A DNA stretch of 42,867 bases, taken from assembly GCF_009649845.1 (NCBI RefSeq), contig NZ_WJIE01000031.1, positions 1-42,867 on the forward strand, in the 5' to 3' direction. Made by a program: the position numbers and the translations under genes. The notes beneath the pieces are model-generated. The model made no database searches. It was not told where the DNA came from and saw only the letters and a list, made by a program, of their open reading frames with translations. Shown here piece by piece: positions 7,442-15,425 of this stretch. Each line of letters starts with the position of its first letter. The first letter of the stretch is position 1. The DNA comes from Polyangium spumosum (GTDB lineage: Bacteria > Myxococcota_A > Polyangia > Polyangiales > Polyangiaceae).

Positions 7442-8821
7442 TTACTGACATCGCTCATCAAATTTCTCCTTGAGCGCACGTACGGCCCGACTGTACCGCT
7501 GCCGTACGGCCTCCGTGGTGAGGTTGAGGCGCTGGGCGATCTCGGCGTGCGGACGGTCCTCCCAGAGGTGCTGCACGATCACCTTCCGCTCTTCCGGCTT
7601 GAGGCCACATAACGCGTCGTAGACGGCCTTCTCCCTCGCCTCCTCTCGAAGAAGGTCCGGGATGGGGCCGTCCTGGAAACATGCCACGGGGAAAGGAGGG
7701 GGATCGTTCGGATCGAGCGGGCAGGACCGGCGGCCCTGGCGTGTCTCCTTGAAGGCCGCGTTGCGCACGGATTTGAAGAAGTACTCCCGGACATTTCTGA
7801 GCCGCTGGCTCCGCGTGCAGACCGCGACGATAATCTCCTGCACGATCTCCTCCGCCGAATCCTTGTCGCGCGTGTAGCCGTATGCAATCCGGATCCCTTC
7901 GCTTCGATCGCTGTTCCCGTAGGCATCGCGATGGTGCAGAGCCTCCACACACCGATTGAAGCCCGCCTCCTCCTCCGGCGTCGTGATCTCCCCAGCCTGC
8001 GCTGGCGCCAGGCTCCGCGGTTTTCCCCCGAGCGCGCCCTGCACGACCTGCCGCGAGCAAGCCGTCGTCGACCCCGAGCACGTCTCGAGCGCACGCGCCA
8101 TCTCCTGCGCCGAGAGCGCCGACGCGACCTGGCCGAGCGCATTGCCGATGAGCAGCGCGATGACCGAGACAGCGAGGCTCCCCGCCGTCACGAGCCCCGC
8201 GAAAAACGCCGACCGGCGCACGCCCGTCCAGAGCGAGCGCATCCAGAGCCACCACCCCCGGGTCGAGAGCGCCGCGGCAAACAGGAAGAGGAGCGTCGCG
8301 CCCGCGAGGATGAAACCACCGAGCAGATCCAGCGGCATCCGGATGACGCGTGATGCCTGGAATGGCACGACGCACCCGTCGACGAAGAGCGCCACCCCGC
8401 CGAGAGAGAGCCACGGGTGACGAAAGAGCTCCCGATACCAGGACGAACGCTCTTTCGGCGGGGGAATCGGCGGCACGTAGTAACCCACCGGCTGCGACGC
8501 CGCGGGTCTTGATGGTGCACCGCGGGAGCCGAGCTTGCGCACGACCGAGGCGATGGCGCCGATCAACGCGACGAACCCGGTCAGCCCGAGCAAGGACGCG
8601 GCGATCGCCACCGCGCCCTCCACGACGTGCGTCTCCCGCGCGCCGATGGCGTCGAGCGCCCACGCGCTCGCGAGGCCCAGGACGCCCGCCCAGAGGGCCA
8701 GCAGCGTGACCGCGAGCGGCAACAGGACGAGCACCGAGAGCAGCGCGAGCGACACCGCCGCCAGCGCGGCCTGCCAGCGCGGGGTGGACGAGGTTGGCGC
8801 AGTGGCCTGTGGCGTGTTCAC
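7442..8821 (-). CDS. Membrane-fused sigma-70-family RNA polymerase sigma factor
   Basis: A 459-residue protein in two halves. Residues ~15-240 contain about five hydrophobic segments: a long one around 18-60 (LAAVSLALLSVLVLLPLAVT), then ~70-92, ~138-158, ~165-190 and ~208-235. Residues ~300-370 look like sigma region 2 of ECF-type factors (DKDSAEEIVQEIIVAV, VREYFFKSVRNAAFKE). Residues ~400-455 look like region 4 with a helix-turn-helix (LKPEERKVIVQHLWEDRPHAEIAQRLNL cut here to its key residues EE, HLW and HAEIAQRL). The GTG start at 8821 has an AGAGG ribosome site 5 bases upstream. Normal ECF factors are soluble and about 180-200 residues. Here the sigma domain appears covalently tethered to the membrane, so release by proteolysis or a membrane-signal input is plausible but inferred. 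Confidence 0.8.
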   Translation of the reverse strand: MNTPQATAPTSSTPRWQAALAAVSLALLSVLVLLPLAVTLLALWAGVLGLASAWALDAIGARETHVVEGAVAIAASLLGLTGFVALIGAIASVVRKLGSRGAPSRPAASQPVGYYVPPIPPPKERSSWYRELFRHPWLSLGGVALFVDGCVVPFQASRVIRMPLDLLGGFILAGATLLFLFAAALSTRGWWLWMRSLWTGVRRSAFFAGLVTAGSLAVSVIALLIGNALGQVASALSAQEMARALETCSGSTTACSRQVVQGALGGKPRSLAPAQAGEITTPEEEAGFNRCVEALHHRDAYGNSDRSEGIRIAYGYTRDKDSAEEIVQEIIVAVCTRSQRLRNVREYFFKSVRNAAFKETRQGRRSCPLDPNDPPPFPVACFQDGPIPDLLREEAREKAVYDALCGLKPEERKVIVQHLWEDRPHAEIAQRLNLTTEAVRQRYSRAVRALKEKFDERCQ

Positions 8822-8987
8822 CGGGCCTCTTGGTAGGCGAGCATGGTTGGCTGGGTACCCGAGCGTAAAGGAGAGTAGCCCGGTGGTGCAACAGGCACAG
8901 AGGGCGGGTCGTCGTCGCTCGCGACGTGCACCCTCGACGCACTAGGCCGACTCATGTAGTCTCGGACACCACGTTGCCGGAGGAGCC

Positions 8988-9305
8988 ATGAAGCTGGGAA
9001 TCATTGGGGACGCACACCTGGGCGCGACGGACTACTCCGAAAAACGGCGCGCCGACTTCTCACGTCGAGAGCGCCTCTGGGCCAGCATGAAGAGACACGA
9101 GCTAAAACTGCGCAATGCGGGGTGGCGGTTGCGGCGAGGTTTCCTTCAGCTCGCGGTTCATGATTTCGACCCCAAGCTGTCCGTCGGTGAACTGGGGGGG
9201 GAGGCTGGGGGAACTGGTACGAGTAATGGTTCCGGCGGTCGATCTGGGCATTGCCTGAACCATGCGGCCTCATCCTCCACGCCTAGACACGACCGGCACT
9301 CGTAA
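8988..9305 (+). pseudogene. Truncated metallophosphoesterase gene (N-terminal ~26 codons only)
   Basis: The first residues, MKLGIIGDAHLGATDYSEKR, are a clear start of a calcineurin-like metallophosphoesterase (SbcD/Mre11-like DxH motif at GDAHLG). A strong GGAGGA ribosome site lies just upstream of the ATG. After about residue 26 (around base 9065) similarity ends and the frame runs through Gly/Ser/Arg-rich sequence to a chance stop. The remaining metal-binding motifs (GD, GNH, H, GHxH) are absent and are not found in other frames. This looks like a resident gene cut by arrival of the DNA that carries the BREX operon, with the 3' part lost or displaced beyond the window. Confidence 0.65.
9194..9201 (+). 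repeat. G8 homopolymer tract
   Basis: Eight consecutive G bases lie in the gap between the broken phosphoesterase and the brxHI stop codon. Slippage here would change no recognised gene. Confidence 0.5.
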
Positions 9306-11393
9306 CCGCCCCGCAAACGCCATCACTCCCTCGACATCGAACAACCTCTCCACCGCGAGCCTTCTCGCCATCCGTTCCGGCAAGCACCTTTGAAATTTGC
9401 TCACCTCCTCGAGCTTCGCGTCGTTCGCCTCGCCGCCCGCAACCTCCTCCCACCGCAGCCCCGCGAGCCTGAGCACATCTTCCCGCACGGCTCCGACCTC
9501 GACGTGCCCCTTCCGCTTCAGCGACCAGTTCCCGGCCGTCCACTCCCCCGCGCCCACCCGCTCGAGCCCACTTGCGAGCAACCGATTCAACGCTCCCCCG
9601 GCGAACGTGTACCAGCGGATCGTCTCCCCATCGTCCTCCAGCGGCGTCTCACCCTCGCCCACGAGCCCGTCGTAGTCCTCCCGCAGCTCCCGCAACTCAG
9701 CCCCCGCCGCATCGGACAACCACGCATGCTGCTCGTCACCGGCCAGCGTTCGCTTGATCTCCGCGCACACCGCCCCCGACATCATCGAAGGCGTTCCCAA
9801 CCAAACCGGCACGCGCCCGGCCTTCGCAGGCGTCACACGGCACACCGCCTTCGACCACTCGACCTGCCCGACCTGCCAGGAGCGTCCCGCGAGCCGAAAG
9901 CTTCCGCCGCCCGGCTTCTCGAGCACGGCGCGGACAAACGCCGTCTCCACGATACCCACATCCTGGTTTCCATGCATCACCCGCATCGCCTGCGGGGCGT
10001 CGAAGACCGCGTAGAGCTCGAAGAAGTTCTTCCGACCGAACCGTAGCTCTCCCGCTACCCCCAGCGATAAAAGACCATCAGCCTCGTGTAGGATGTCACG
10101 CGCGATCATCGTGTCGACGAGCTCCGCCACGTCCGCCTCGTCCAGCCCGTGAAATGGCGTCGCCGATGCCACCCATTCGCGGACGCGATGCCGCGAGATC
10201 CCGCCCTCCTGAAGCACGAGCGCCATGATCTGATGCGCTAGCACGTGCGCGGCAGCGTGCACGGGACGCACGCTCTCCACCCATCCGCGCTCGGCCAAGC
10301 GAAGCAAGGCGACCGCCTGCACGAGTGTCTCCGGGCTCTCGCACAGGAACGTGCAGTTCGCCCTCGTCCCCGCACGCCGCCCCGTGCGACCCATGCGCTG
10401 AAGCAAGCTCGCGACCGAGGACGGCGCGTCGACTTGGATCACGAGATCGAGATCGCCGATGTCGATGCCTAGCTCCATCGTTGACGTACAGACAATCGCT
10501 GTGTTCGTCCCCGCCACGAAGTGCGCCTCGGCCAGCTGTCGATCGGCGCGGCTCACGGCGCTGTGGTGCACGAAGACTTCGACGCCACGACCGGCCATCG
10601 CCGCTGCCACCCGCTCGGCCTGGCTGCGGCTCTCAACGAATATGAGGCTCTTTTTGCCTTGCCCGAGCCGTGCCGCCTCCCGAGCCGCGTCCGCAACGTC
10701 GGAGACTCGGTCAATCAGCAAATTCCGTTCGGCCAGTGGCCGTGGCGGATCGACGAGACGAAATGGCCGTCGACTCGATCCCTGGAACCACGCGCCAATC
10801 TCCTCCGGGTTTCCCACCGTCGCCGACAAGCCGATACGCTGGAGATCCCGGCCGCAGAAGTGTGTGAGCCGCTCCAGAAGGGCAACGAGATGCGCGCCTC
10901 GGTCATCCCCGGCGAACGCGTGGATCTCGTCCACGATGACAGCCGATAGCTGGCGAAACAGATTGCGCGCGCTCGTCTTCTGACTGATGAGCATCACCTC
11001 GAGCGATTCGGGCGTCGTGAGCAGGAGGTGCGCAGGCTCCCTCGCAAATCGGGCCTTCTTCGTGGCAGCCACGTCGCCATGCCATTTGAATGCGTCGAGC
11101 CCCACCATCCGCGCATAAGCGCGAATGCGCTCTTCCACGTTGTTCAACAGCGCGCGGATCGGACACACGTAAAGCGCCGCGACGGGGTCGAGCCCCTCGC
11201 TCAGGATGCGGGACAGCACGGGAAAAATGCTGGCCTCGGTTTTTCCGCCCGCCGTCGGCGCCAGGACGACCACGTTGCAGCCGTCGAGAACCGCATCGAC
11301 GGCGAGCTCTTGCACCGGGCGTAAGCTCCGCCATCCCAGGTCGTTCACGATGCCGTGACGGAGCTGGGGATGCAGACGGACGAAGCTGCTCAT
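9270..11393 (-). CDS. brxHI: BREX type 2 Lhr-like ATP-dependent helicase BrxHI
   Basis: A 707-residue SF2 helicase of the Lhr-like group. Walker A is PTAGGKTEAS (around residue 40), motif II is DEIH (VIVDEIHAF), motif III is SAT (GLSATVGN) and motif VI is QRMGRTGRR. Downstream are a winged-helix and a helical region as in Lhr cores. Last gene of the BREX operon and the expected partner of brxD in type 2 systems. The start is the ATG at 11393, 2 bases after the brxD stop; a longer in-frame extension to 11663 only overlaps brxD in another frame. It probably remodels or unwinds DNA during phage exclusion; its exact role in BREX-2 is not established. Length and motifs are normal, no defects seen. 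Confidence 0.92.
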   Translation of the reverse strand: MSSFVRLHPQLRHGIVNDLGWRSLRPVQELAVDAVLDGCNVVVLAPTAGGKTEASIFPVLSRILSEGLDPVAALYVCPIRALLNNVEERIRAYARMVGLDAFKWHGDVAATKKARFAREPAHLLLTTPESLEVMLISQKTSARNLFRQLSAVIVDEIHAFAGDDRGAHLVALLERLTHFCGRDLQRIGLSATVGNPEEIGAWFQGSSRRPFRLVDPPRPLAERNLLIDRVSDVADAAREAARLGQGKKSLIFVESRSQAERVAAAMAGRGVEVFVHHSAVSRADRQLAEAHFVAGTNTAIVCTSTMELGIDIGDLDLVIQVDAPSSVASLLQRMGRTGRRAGTRANCTFLCESPETLVQAVALLRLAERGWVESVRPVHAAAHVLAHQIMALVLQEGGISRHRVREWVASATPFHGLDEADVAELVDTMIARDILHEADGLLSLGVAGELRFGRKNFFELYAVFDAPQAMRVMHGNQDVGIVETAFVRAVLEKPGGGSFRLAGRSWQVGQVEWSKAVCRVTPAKAGRVPVWLGTPSMMSGAVCAEIKRTLAGDEQHAWLSDAAGAELRELREDYDGLVGEGETPLEDDGETIRWYTFAGGALNRLLASGLERVGAGEWTAGNWSLKRKGHVEVGAVREDVLRLAGLRWEEVAGGEANDAKLEEVSKFQRCLPERMARRLAVERLFDVEGVMAFAGRLRVPVVSRRGG

Positions 11394-11395
11394 GC

Positions 11396-12802
11396 TCAGC
11401 CGTCCAGGCGACGCGTCGACCGCTTGCGAGTCCGTGCGGGCTTCGTTTCCGAGGGCTTCTCCTCCGCCGGCTTGGCCTCGGTGGTTTGCTCTTCGAGGTC
11501 CAGCTGCGCCGAAGGTGCGATCCCCCTGCGGGCCGCAAGCTCCTCGGGCCGCAGCTCGGCCTCGTTTACTTCGAGCTTGTAGCGACCACGCGGATCGTAG
11601 TCGGAGTGCTGATCGACCTTGTCCAGCACATCGACCACTTCTTTCAAGAAAATGCGCGGACAAACTGCAACTTGTCCGCCAAAACCGCTCGTCACCTCGC
11701 GGACCATGGCCTCGAGAAAGGCGTCATCGGCGACGGTCTGAACACGGGCGCCCTCTTGCGCTGGGAACAGGCCCCGCACCCTCTGCCCCACGAGAAGAAG
11801 GCGCTGCGTGTCGAACGGAAGAAGGCGGACCTGCAAAGCGCGAAGGTTATCGTGGCGCGGGTCTTCCTCGAAGCGCGGAGCAATCCGCTGGTAGAGCGGC
11901 GGCAGTGACTTGAGGCCCTTGTAGCCGTCGAAGAACTCAGGCGTGCCAGTGACGACGAGGTACAGTCCCGGAAGGTCGTTGTTCGCCAGCATGTCGACGA
12001 GCTGGCGAAGCGCATTCAACGATTTTTCGCGTGCCGGAGCGGACATGCGTTGCACGGTCTCCACCTCGTCGAGCACGACGACGAGCCCCGCATATCCCGA
12101 TTGTCGGAGTAGCATGAGCACGCCGCGCAGGAATGCGAGCGCCGCTTGCCCATCCACGTTTCCCTTCACACCTGCCCGGCTCGTCACCGTGCGATCGACG
12201 TTCGGTTGCCCCGAGAGCCACGCGAGGAGCTGCTGGGCCGTGCCGAAGTCGTTTGCGGACATGGCGCGGTGGTAGGCGCGGAGCACCTGGGTAAACGCCG
12301 GGTTGTAGGCCCGAAGGGCCGCGAGCTTGTCCTCGAGACGCTCCTCGACGGCCGTGATGAACGCGGGATCATCGTCGGAGAGTCCACGCAGCGCGGTCAC
12401 CTGTTCGCCCACGTCGAAGAGCCACGCGTCGACGATCGAGGGGAACGCGGGCGAGCCCTCGGCTGCGGTGGTGAGCCGCTCCATGAGGCGCCGGTACACC
12501 GTCTCGAGGTGCTGTAGTGGCGTGTCGTTGATCGAGATCTGGACCTCCGACGTCGCGAAGCGTCGCGCACGGGCGCGCGCACAGAGCAAGCGTGTCGCGA
12601 AGGTCTTGCCGCTGCCGTACTCGCCGCGGATCCACTTCGATAGACCGCGCCCCGCGCCGCTGCTCACGAAGTCGAGTTCCGCGTCCACGGCGTCCATCAG
12701 CTTGTCGAGGCCGGTCGCGATGTGGTGGAGCCCGCGCTCCGGCACCGCGCCTGCGCGCAGGGCTGCGACGATCTCGCGGGCTTCTATCTCGCTCACGGTC
12801 AT
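11396..12802 (-). CDS. brxD: BREX type 2 ATP-binding protein BrxD
   Basis: A 468-residue P-loop ATPase. Walker A is GEYGSGKT at residues 60-67, and Walker B is within GLVVVLDEVE. The sensor region (LYLVVTGTPEFFDG) resembles ORC/CDC6-like or BrxC-like AAA ATPases. A basic/acidic low-complexity tail follows residue ~430. The ATG at 12802 overlaps the pglZ stop as ATGA, giving translational coupling, and the next gene starts 2 bases after its stop. In BREX-2 loci brxD always lies between pglZ and brxHI, as here. It likely couples ATP hydrolysis to loading of the helicase or of PglZ complexes on DNA; this is inferred from family and context. Confidence 0.92.
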   Translation of the reverse strand: MTVSEIEAREIVAALRAGAVPERGLHHIATGLDKLMDAVDAELDFVSSGAGRGLSKWIRGEYGSGKTFATRLLCARARARRFATSEVQISINDTPLQHLETVYRRLMERLTTAAEGSPAFPSIVDAWLFDVGEQVTALRGLSDDDPAFITAVEERLEDKLAALRAYNPAFTQVLRAYHRAMSANDFGTAQQLLAWLSGQPNVDRTVTSRAGVKGNVDGQAALAFLRGVLMLLRQSGYAGLVVVLDEVETVQRMSAPAREKSLNALRQLVDMLANNDLPGLYLVVTGTPEFFDGYKGLKSLPPLYQRIAPRFEEDPRHDNLRALQVRLLPFDTQRLLLVGQRVRGLFPAQEGARVQTVADDAFLEAMVREVTSGFGGQVAVCPRIFLKEVVDVLDKVDQHSDYDPRGRYKLEVNEAELRPEELAARRGIAPSAQLDLEEQTTEAKPAEEKPSETKPARTRKRSTRRLDG

Positions 12803-15423
12803 GCGTTCCTCCGGCGCTCGGGCGGCACGAAGGTGTACTGCTGCTCGCCGTTCGGCAACCGATCCGTGGAGAAACATGGCGCCCCGACGTCATGCAGCTT
12901 GCGATGGAGCTTGGCCATCCAACCTCCCACGCGCGCGGCGGGTTTGCCCAGGACCCGCGCCACCTCGCTCATGCGTGCGCTCCCGTGTCGGGCGAGCAAC
13001 GTGAGGACCGCCCGCTCGTCAGGCTCGAGCCCCTCCATCACGTCGGCTGGGAGCCCCAGGAGTCGATCTGCATCGACCGCGAGTGCCTCGATCGACGGTC
13101 GACGATCGTAGAGGTCGGTCTGGATTGGCTTGGCTGCCGGAGGCGCCGGGGCAGCTTTCTTCTGCTGGCGGGTGGGCGCCGTGGCTTTGGCGAGAGGTTC
13201 GGCCGGCCGAACCTTCATTTCCGCGGCCGAGGCGTGCGTCGGGCCGAACCACCAAGACGGCTCACCGGCGCGGACGCCATCGCGCACGAGCCAGGCCAGC
13301 GGCACCACCATCTCCTCGAGCCCCACGCCCCCGTGAAACCCAACCTGCGGCGAACCCTGGTAAGCGCCCATGCGCCAAGCAAACGCTTTCCTGCCGGACG
13401 AGCCACCGAGTTCTTCGACGTTCACCTCGACGAACCCGTCGGGAGCAGCCTCTTTCGGACCGAGCTCGCAGAAGCGTGGGGTCGAGCCCGCCCCCACGCG
13501 CAGAGCCTTGTTCCAGAACGGAGTGTGGCCGTGATCCGCGACGACGAGAATCGAACGGCCATGCGCCAAAGCCGCCTGCAGGCTCGGGATGAAGCCGGAG
13601 ATCTGGTCCGGTTTGACCTGCAGCTGCGCTCCGGTGTTCGCTGAGCCAATTTGATCATCGATGGCATTGAACACCGCCGCGACGATTTCGATGCTCGTGT
13701 CCTGGAGCGCGCGAAGCAACGGGCCCGGCCCCTCGGCCAGATCCCCTTTCAGGAACAGCTTTCGCGTGCGATTGCCGAGCACCTTGTTCTGCTTGAATCT
13801 CGCCGGATCGGTCGACCGTTCGCCCTCCTCGCGCCAGACCGATTCGGCGGCGAGAGGGTCCTTGGGGATCTCCCCGAGGAAGATCGCGCCGCGGGCATGG
13901 CTCGTGATCGTGGGCAGGAGCGAGAGGGCGAGGAGCCCGGTCGCGCTGTCTCGCTCGGGCGCGCGAAGCCCCAAGGGCTCGCCCAGCTGCGCAAGCTCCT
14001 CGACGATCTCAACGAAAGCAGGGTAGCTGCAACCGTCGAGGACGACGAGGAAAAGGCCCTCATCCTTGGGACGCCGAAGGGCAACGTCTGTCCAGAGGCG
14101 GTGTAGCGGTACGACGCCCTCGGTCTTGTGGAGCGCCTCGACGTATCCTCGCGCGAGCGTTTTCGCGAACGCGAGATTGTCCCTGTTGCGCCGCTCCTGA
14201 TAGGCCACGAGGGCCTTCTCAGCCTGCTCATGGAACTGGGCTGTCGATGCGAGAGCGCGACGTAGCCGAGCAGCGCTCATGTCGGCAAACGCGCCGCTCT
14301 TCTGGTAACTGCGGATTCGCCCGGCGAGCTCCGGTCCCGCCTCCTCGGCGTCAGGCGTGGCGAGGTAACGCGAGAACCGGGCCATCTCCTCGAGCAGGCT
14401 GATCTCGTTGCGCATCAAGCCGGCCGCGCGGTGCTCACGCATCCACGTGATCTCGCTGCTCGGGACGGGCTCGCCACGCGCAACACGTTGCGCGACGTCC
14501 TCGCAGCGGTTCGCCAGACCGAGCGGAAGAATGGTGCTACGCGACCGCGCGTCCTTCGACAGATGGCGCCGGCCTATGGTTTCGGCCTCCGTCAGGTACT
14601 TCTTGGCGTCATCCTTCAGCTCCTCGATCGCCTCCACCGCAATGCGCGAGAGAACGCCGCGAAGGACGTCTGGAGGAACCCCGACCTGCTGATCCTTTTG
14701 CAGCGCCTCGAGCTCGCCCCAGACGGCTTCAGGGACCTCGCCATCGATCGCGAGCAGCACGCCACGCACGACGAGCGCACGCAGGCGCTCGGACGACGCG
14801 AGGGCCCACGCGAGGATGCGGCCCTCGGTCGCATGCAGGCGGGGCAGGTTGCGCCGCACCAGCTCGCGGACACTCTCGTCCCAGTCCGGCGGATGCTCCA
14901 CCCACTCGGCAAGGAGCGCGCCCGGGCTGCGCGCGCGTAGGCGCTCGCCCGAACCGAAACATACGTCGAGCAACAGCTCGTCGAGGAGCTGGCGATCGAT
15001 GACGGTGGGGTGCGTCCTTTGGCTGATCTGAGCCCGCAATGCCTCCAGGTGGTCGAGCGCGAGGCGCTGTACGGCTCTATCGTCTGTCCCGACCACCGGC
15101 ACGCCCAGCACGACGGAGAGCACGTCCTGGATGTCGAGCGCATGCACCCGCCTGCGACGCGCGCGGTGCAACAGATCCGCGGGCAAACTGCGGGCGAGGT
15201 CCGGCGGGAGAATCGCGATGAAGGGGGCACCGCTCGACTTCCACACCATGCGGCGCAGCTCGAGCTCCGTCCTTGGCCGACAAACCTCGTAGGTCGCCTG
15301 GCTCGTCTGGACCCGCTGCGGCACGCTCTCGAGCCCGTCTCCATCGAGCGCGAGCACGTACCCCTGCGCCGCCGGGCCTCCGGCCATTTCCACCAGCTTG
15401 CGCAGCAGCTCGGGCGTCTCCAT
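12799..15423 (-). CDS. pglZ: BREX type 2 alkaline-phosphatase-fold protein PglZ
   Basis: An 874-residue protein. The PglZ domain of the alkaline phosphatase superfamily spans roughly residues 450-710, with LVVLDGCSYP (~458; metal Asp), LPTITSHAR (nucleophile region), VVADHGHTPFW (~625-635; metal Asp/His) and VGFHGGVGLEEMVVP (metal His). The N-terminal 400 residues are the mostly helical BREX-2-specific region. The C-terminal ~100 residues look winged-helix-like. PglZ is the defining BREX protein and needed for exclusion in studied systems. It starts 2 bases after the pglY stop and overlaps brxD by ATGA. All metal-site motifs appear intact. Confidence 0.93.
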   Translation of the reverse strand: METPELLRKLVEMAGGPAAQGYVLALDGDGLESVPQRVQTSQATYEVCRPRTELELRRMVWKSSGAPFIAILPPDLARSLPADLLHRARRRRVHALDIQDVLSVVLGVPVVGTDDRAVQRLALDHLEALRAQISQRTHPTVIDRQLLDELLLDVCFGSGERLRARSPGALLAEWVEHPPDWDESVRELVRRNLPRLHATEGRILAWALASSERLRALVVRGVLLAIDGEVPEAVWGELEALQKDQQVGVPPDVLRGVLSRIAVEAIEELKDDAKKYLTEAETIGRRHLSKDARSRSTILPLGLANRCEDVAQRVARGEPVPSSEITWMREHRAAGLMRNEISLLEEMARFSRYLATPDAEEAGPELAGRIRSYQKSGAFADMSAARLRRALASTAQFHEQAEKALVAYQERRNRDNLAFAKTLARGYVEALHKTEGVVPLHRLWTDVALRRPKDEGLFLVVLDGCSYPAFVEIVEELAQLGEPLGLRAPERDSATGLLALSLLPTITSHARGAIFLGEIPKDPLAAESVWREEGERSTDPARFKQNKVLGNRTRKLFLKGDLAEGPGPLLRALQDTSIEIVAAVFNAIDDQIGSANTGAQLQVKPDQISGFIPSLQAALAHGRSILVVADHGHTPFWNKALRVGAGSTPRFCELGPKEAAPDGFVEVNVEELGGSSGRKAFAWRMGAYQGSPQVGFHGGVGLEEMVVPLAWLVRDGVRAGEPSWWFGPTHASAAEMKVRPAEPLAKATAPTRQQKKAAPAPPAAKPIQTDLYDRRPSIEALAVDADRLLGLPADVMEGLEPDERAVLTLLARHGSARMSEVARVLGKPAARVGGWMAKLHRKLHDVGAPCFSTDRLPNGEQQYTFVPPERRRNA

Positions 15424-15425
15424 CG

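Noticed and set aside
9270-11663. 797-residue version of BrxHI
   Set aside because: The extra 90 residues are out-of-frame brxD sequence; the ATG at 11393 directly follows the brxD stop.
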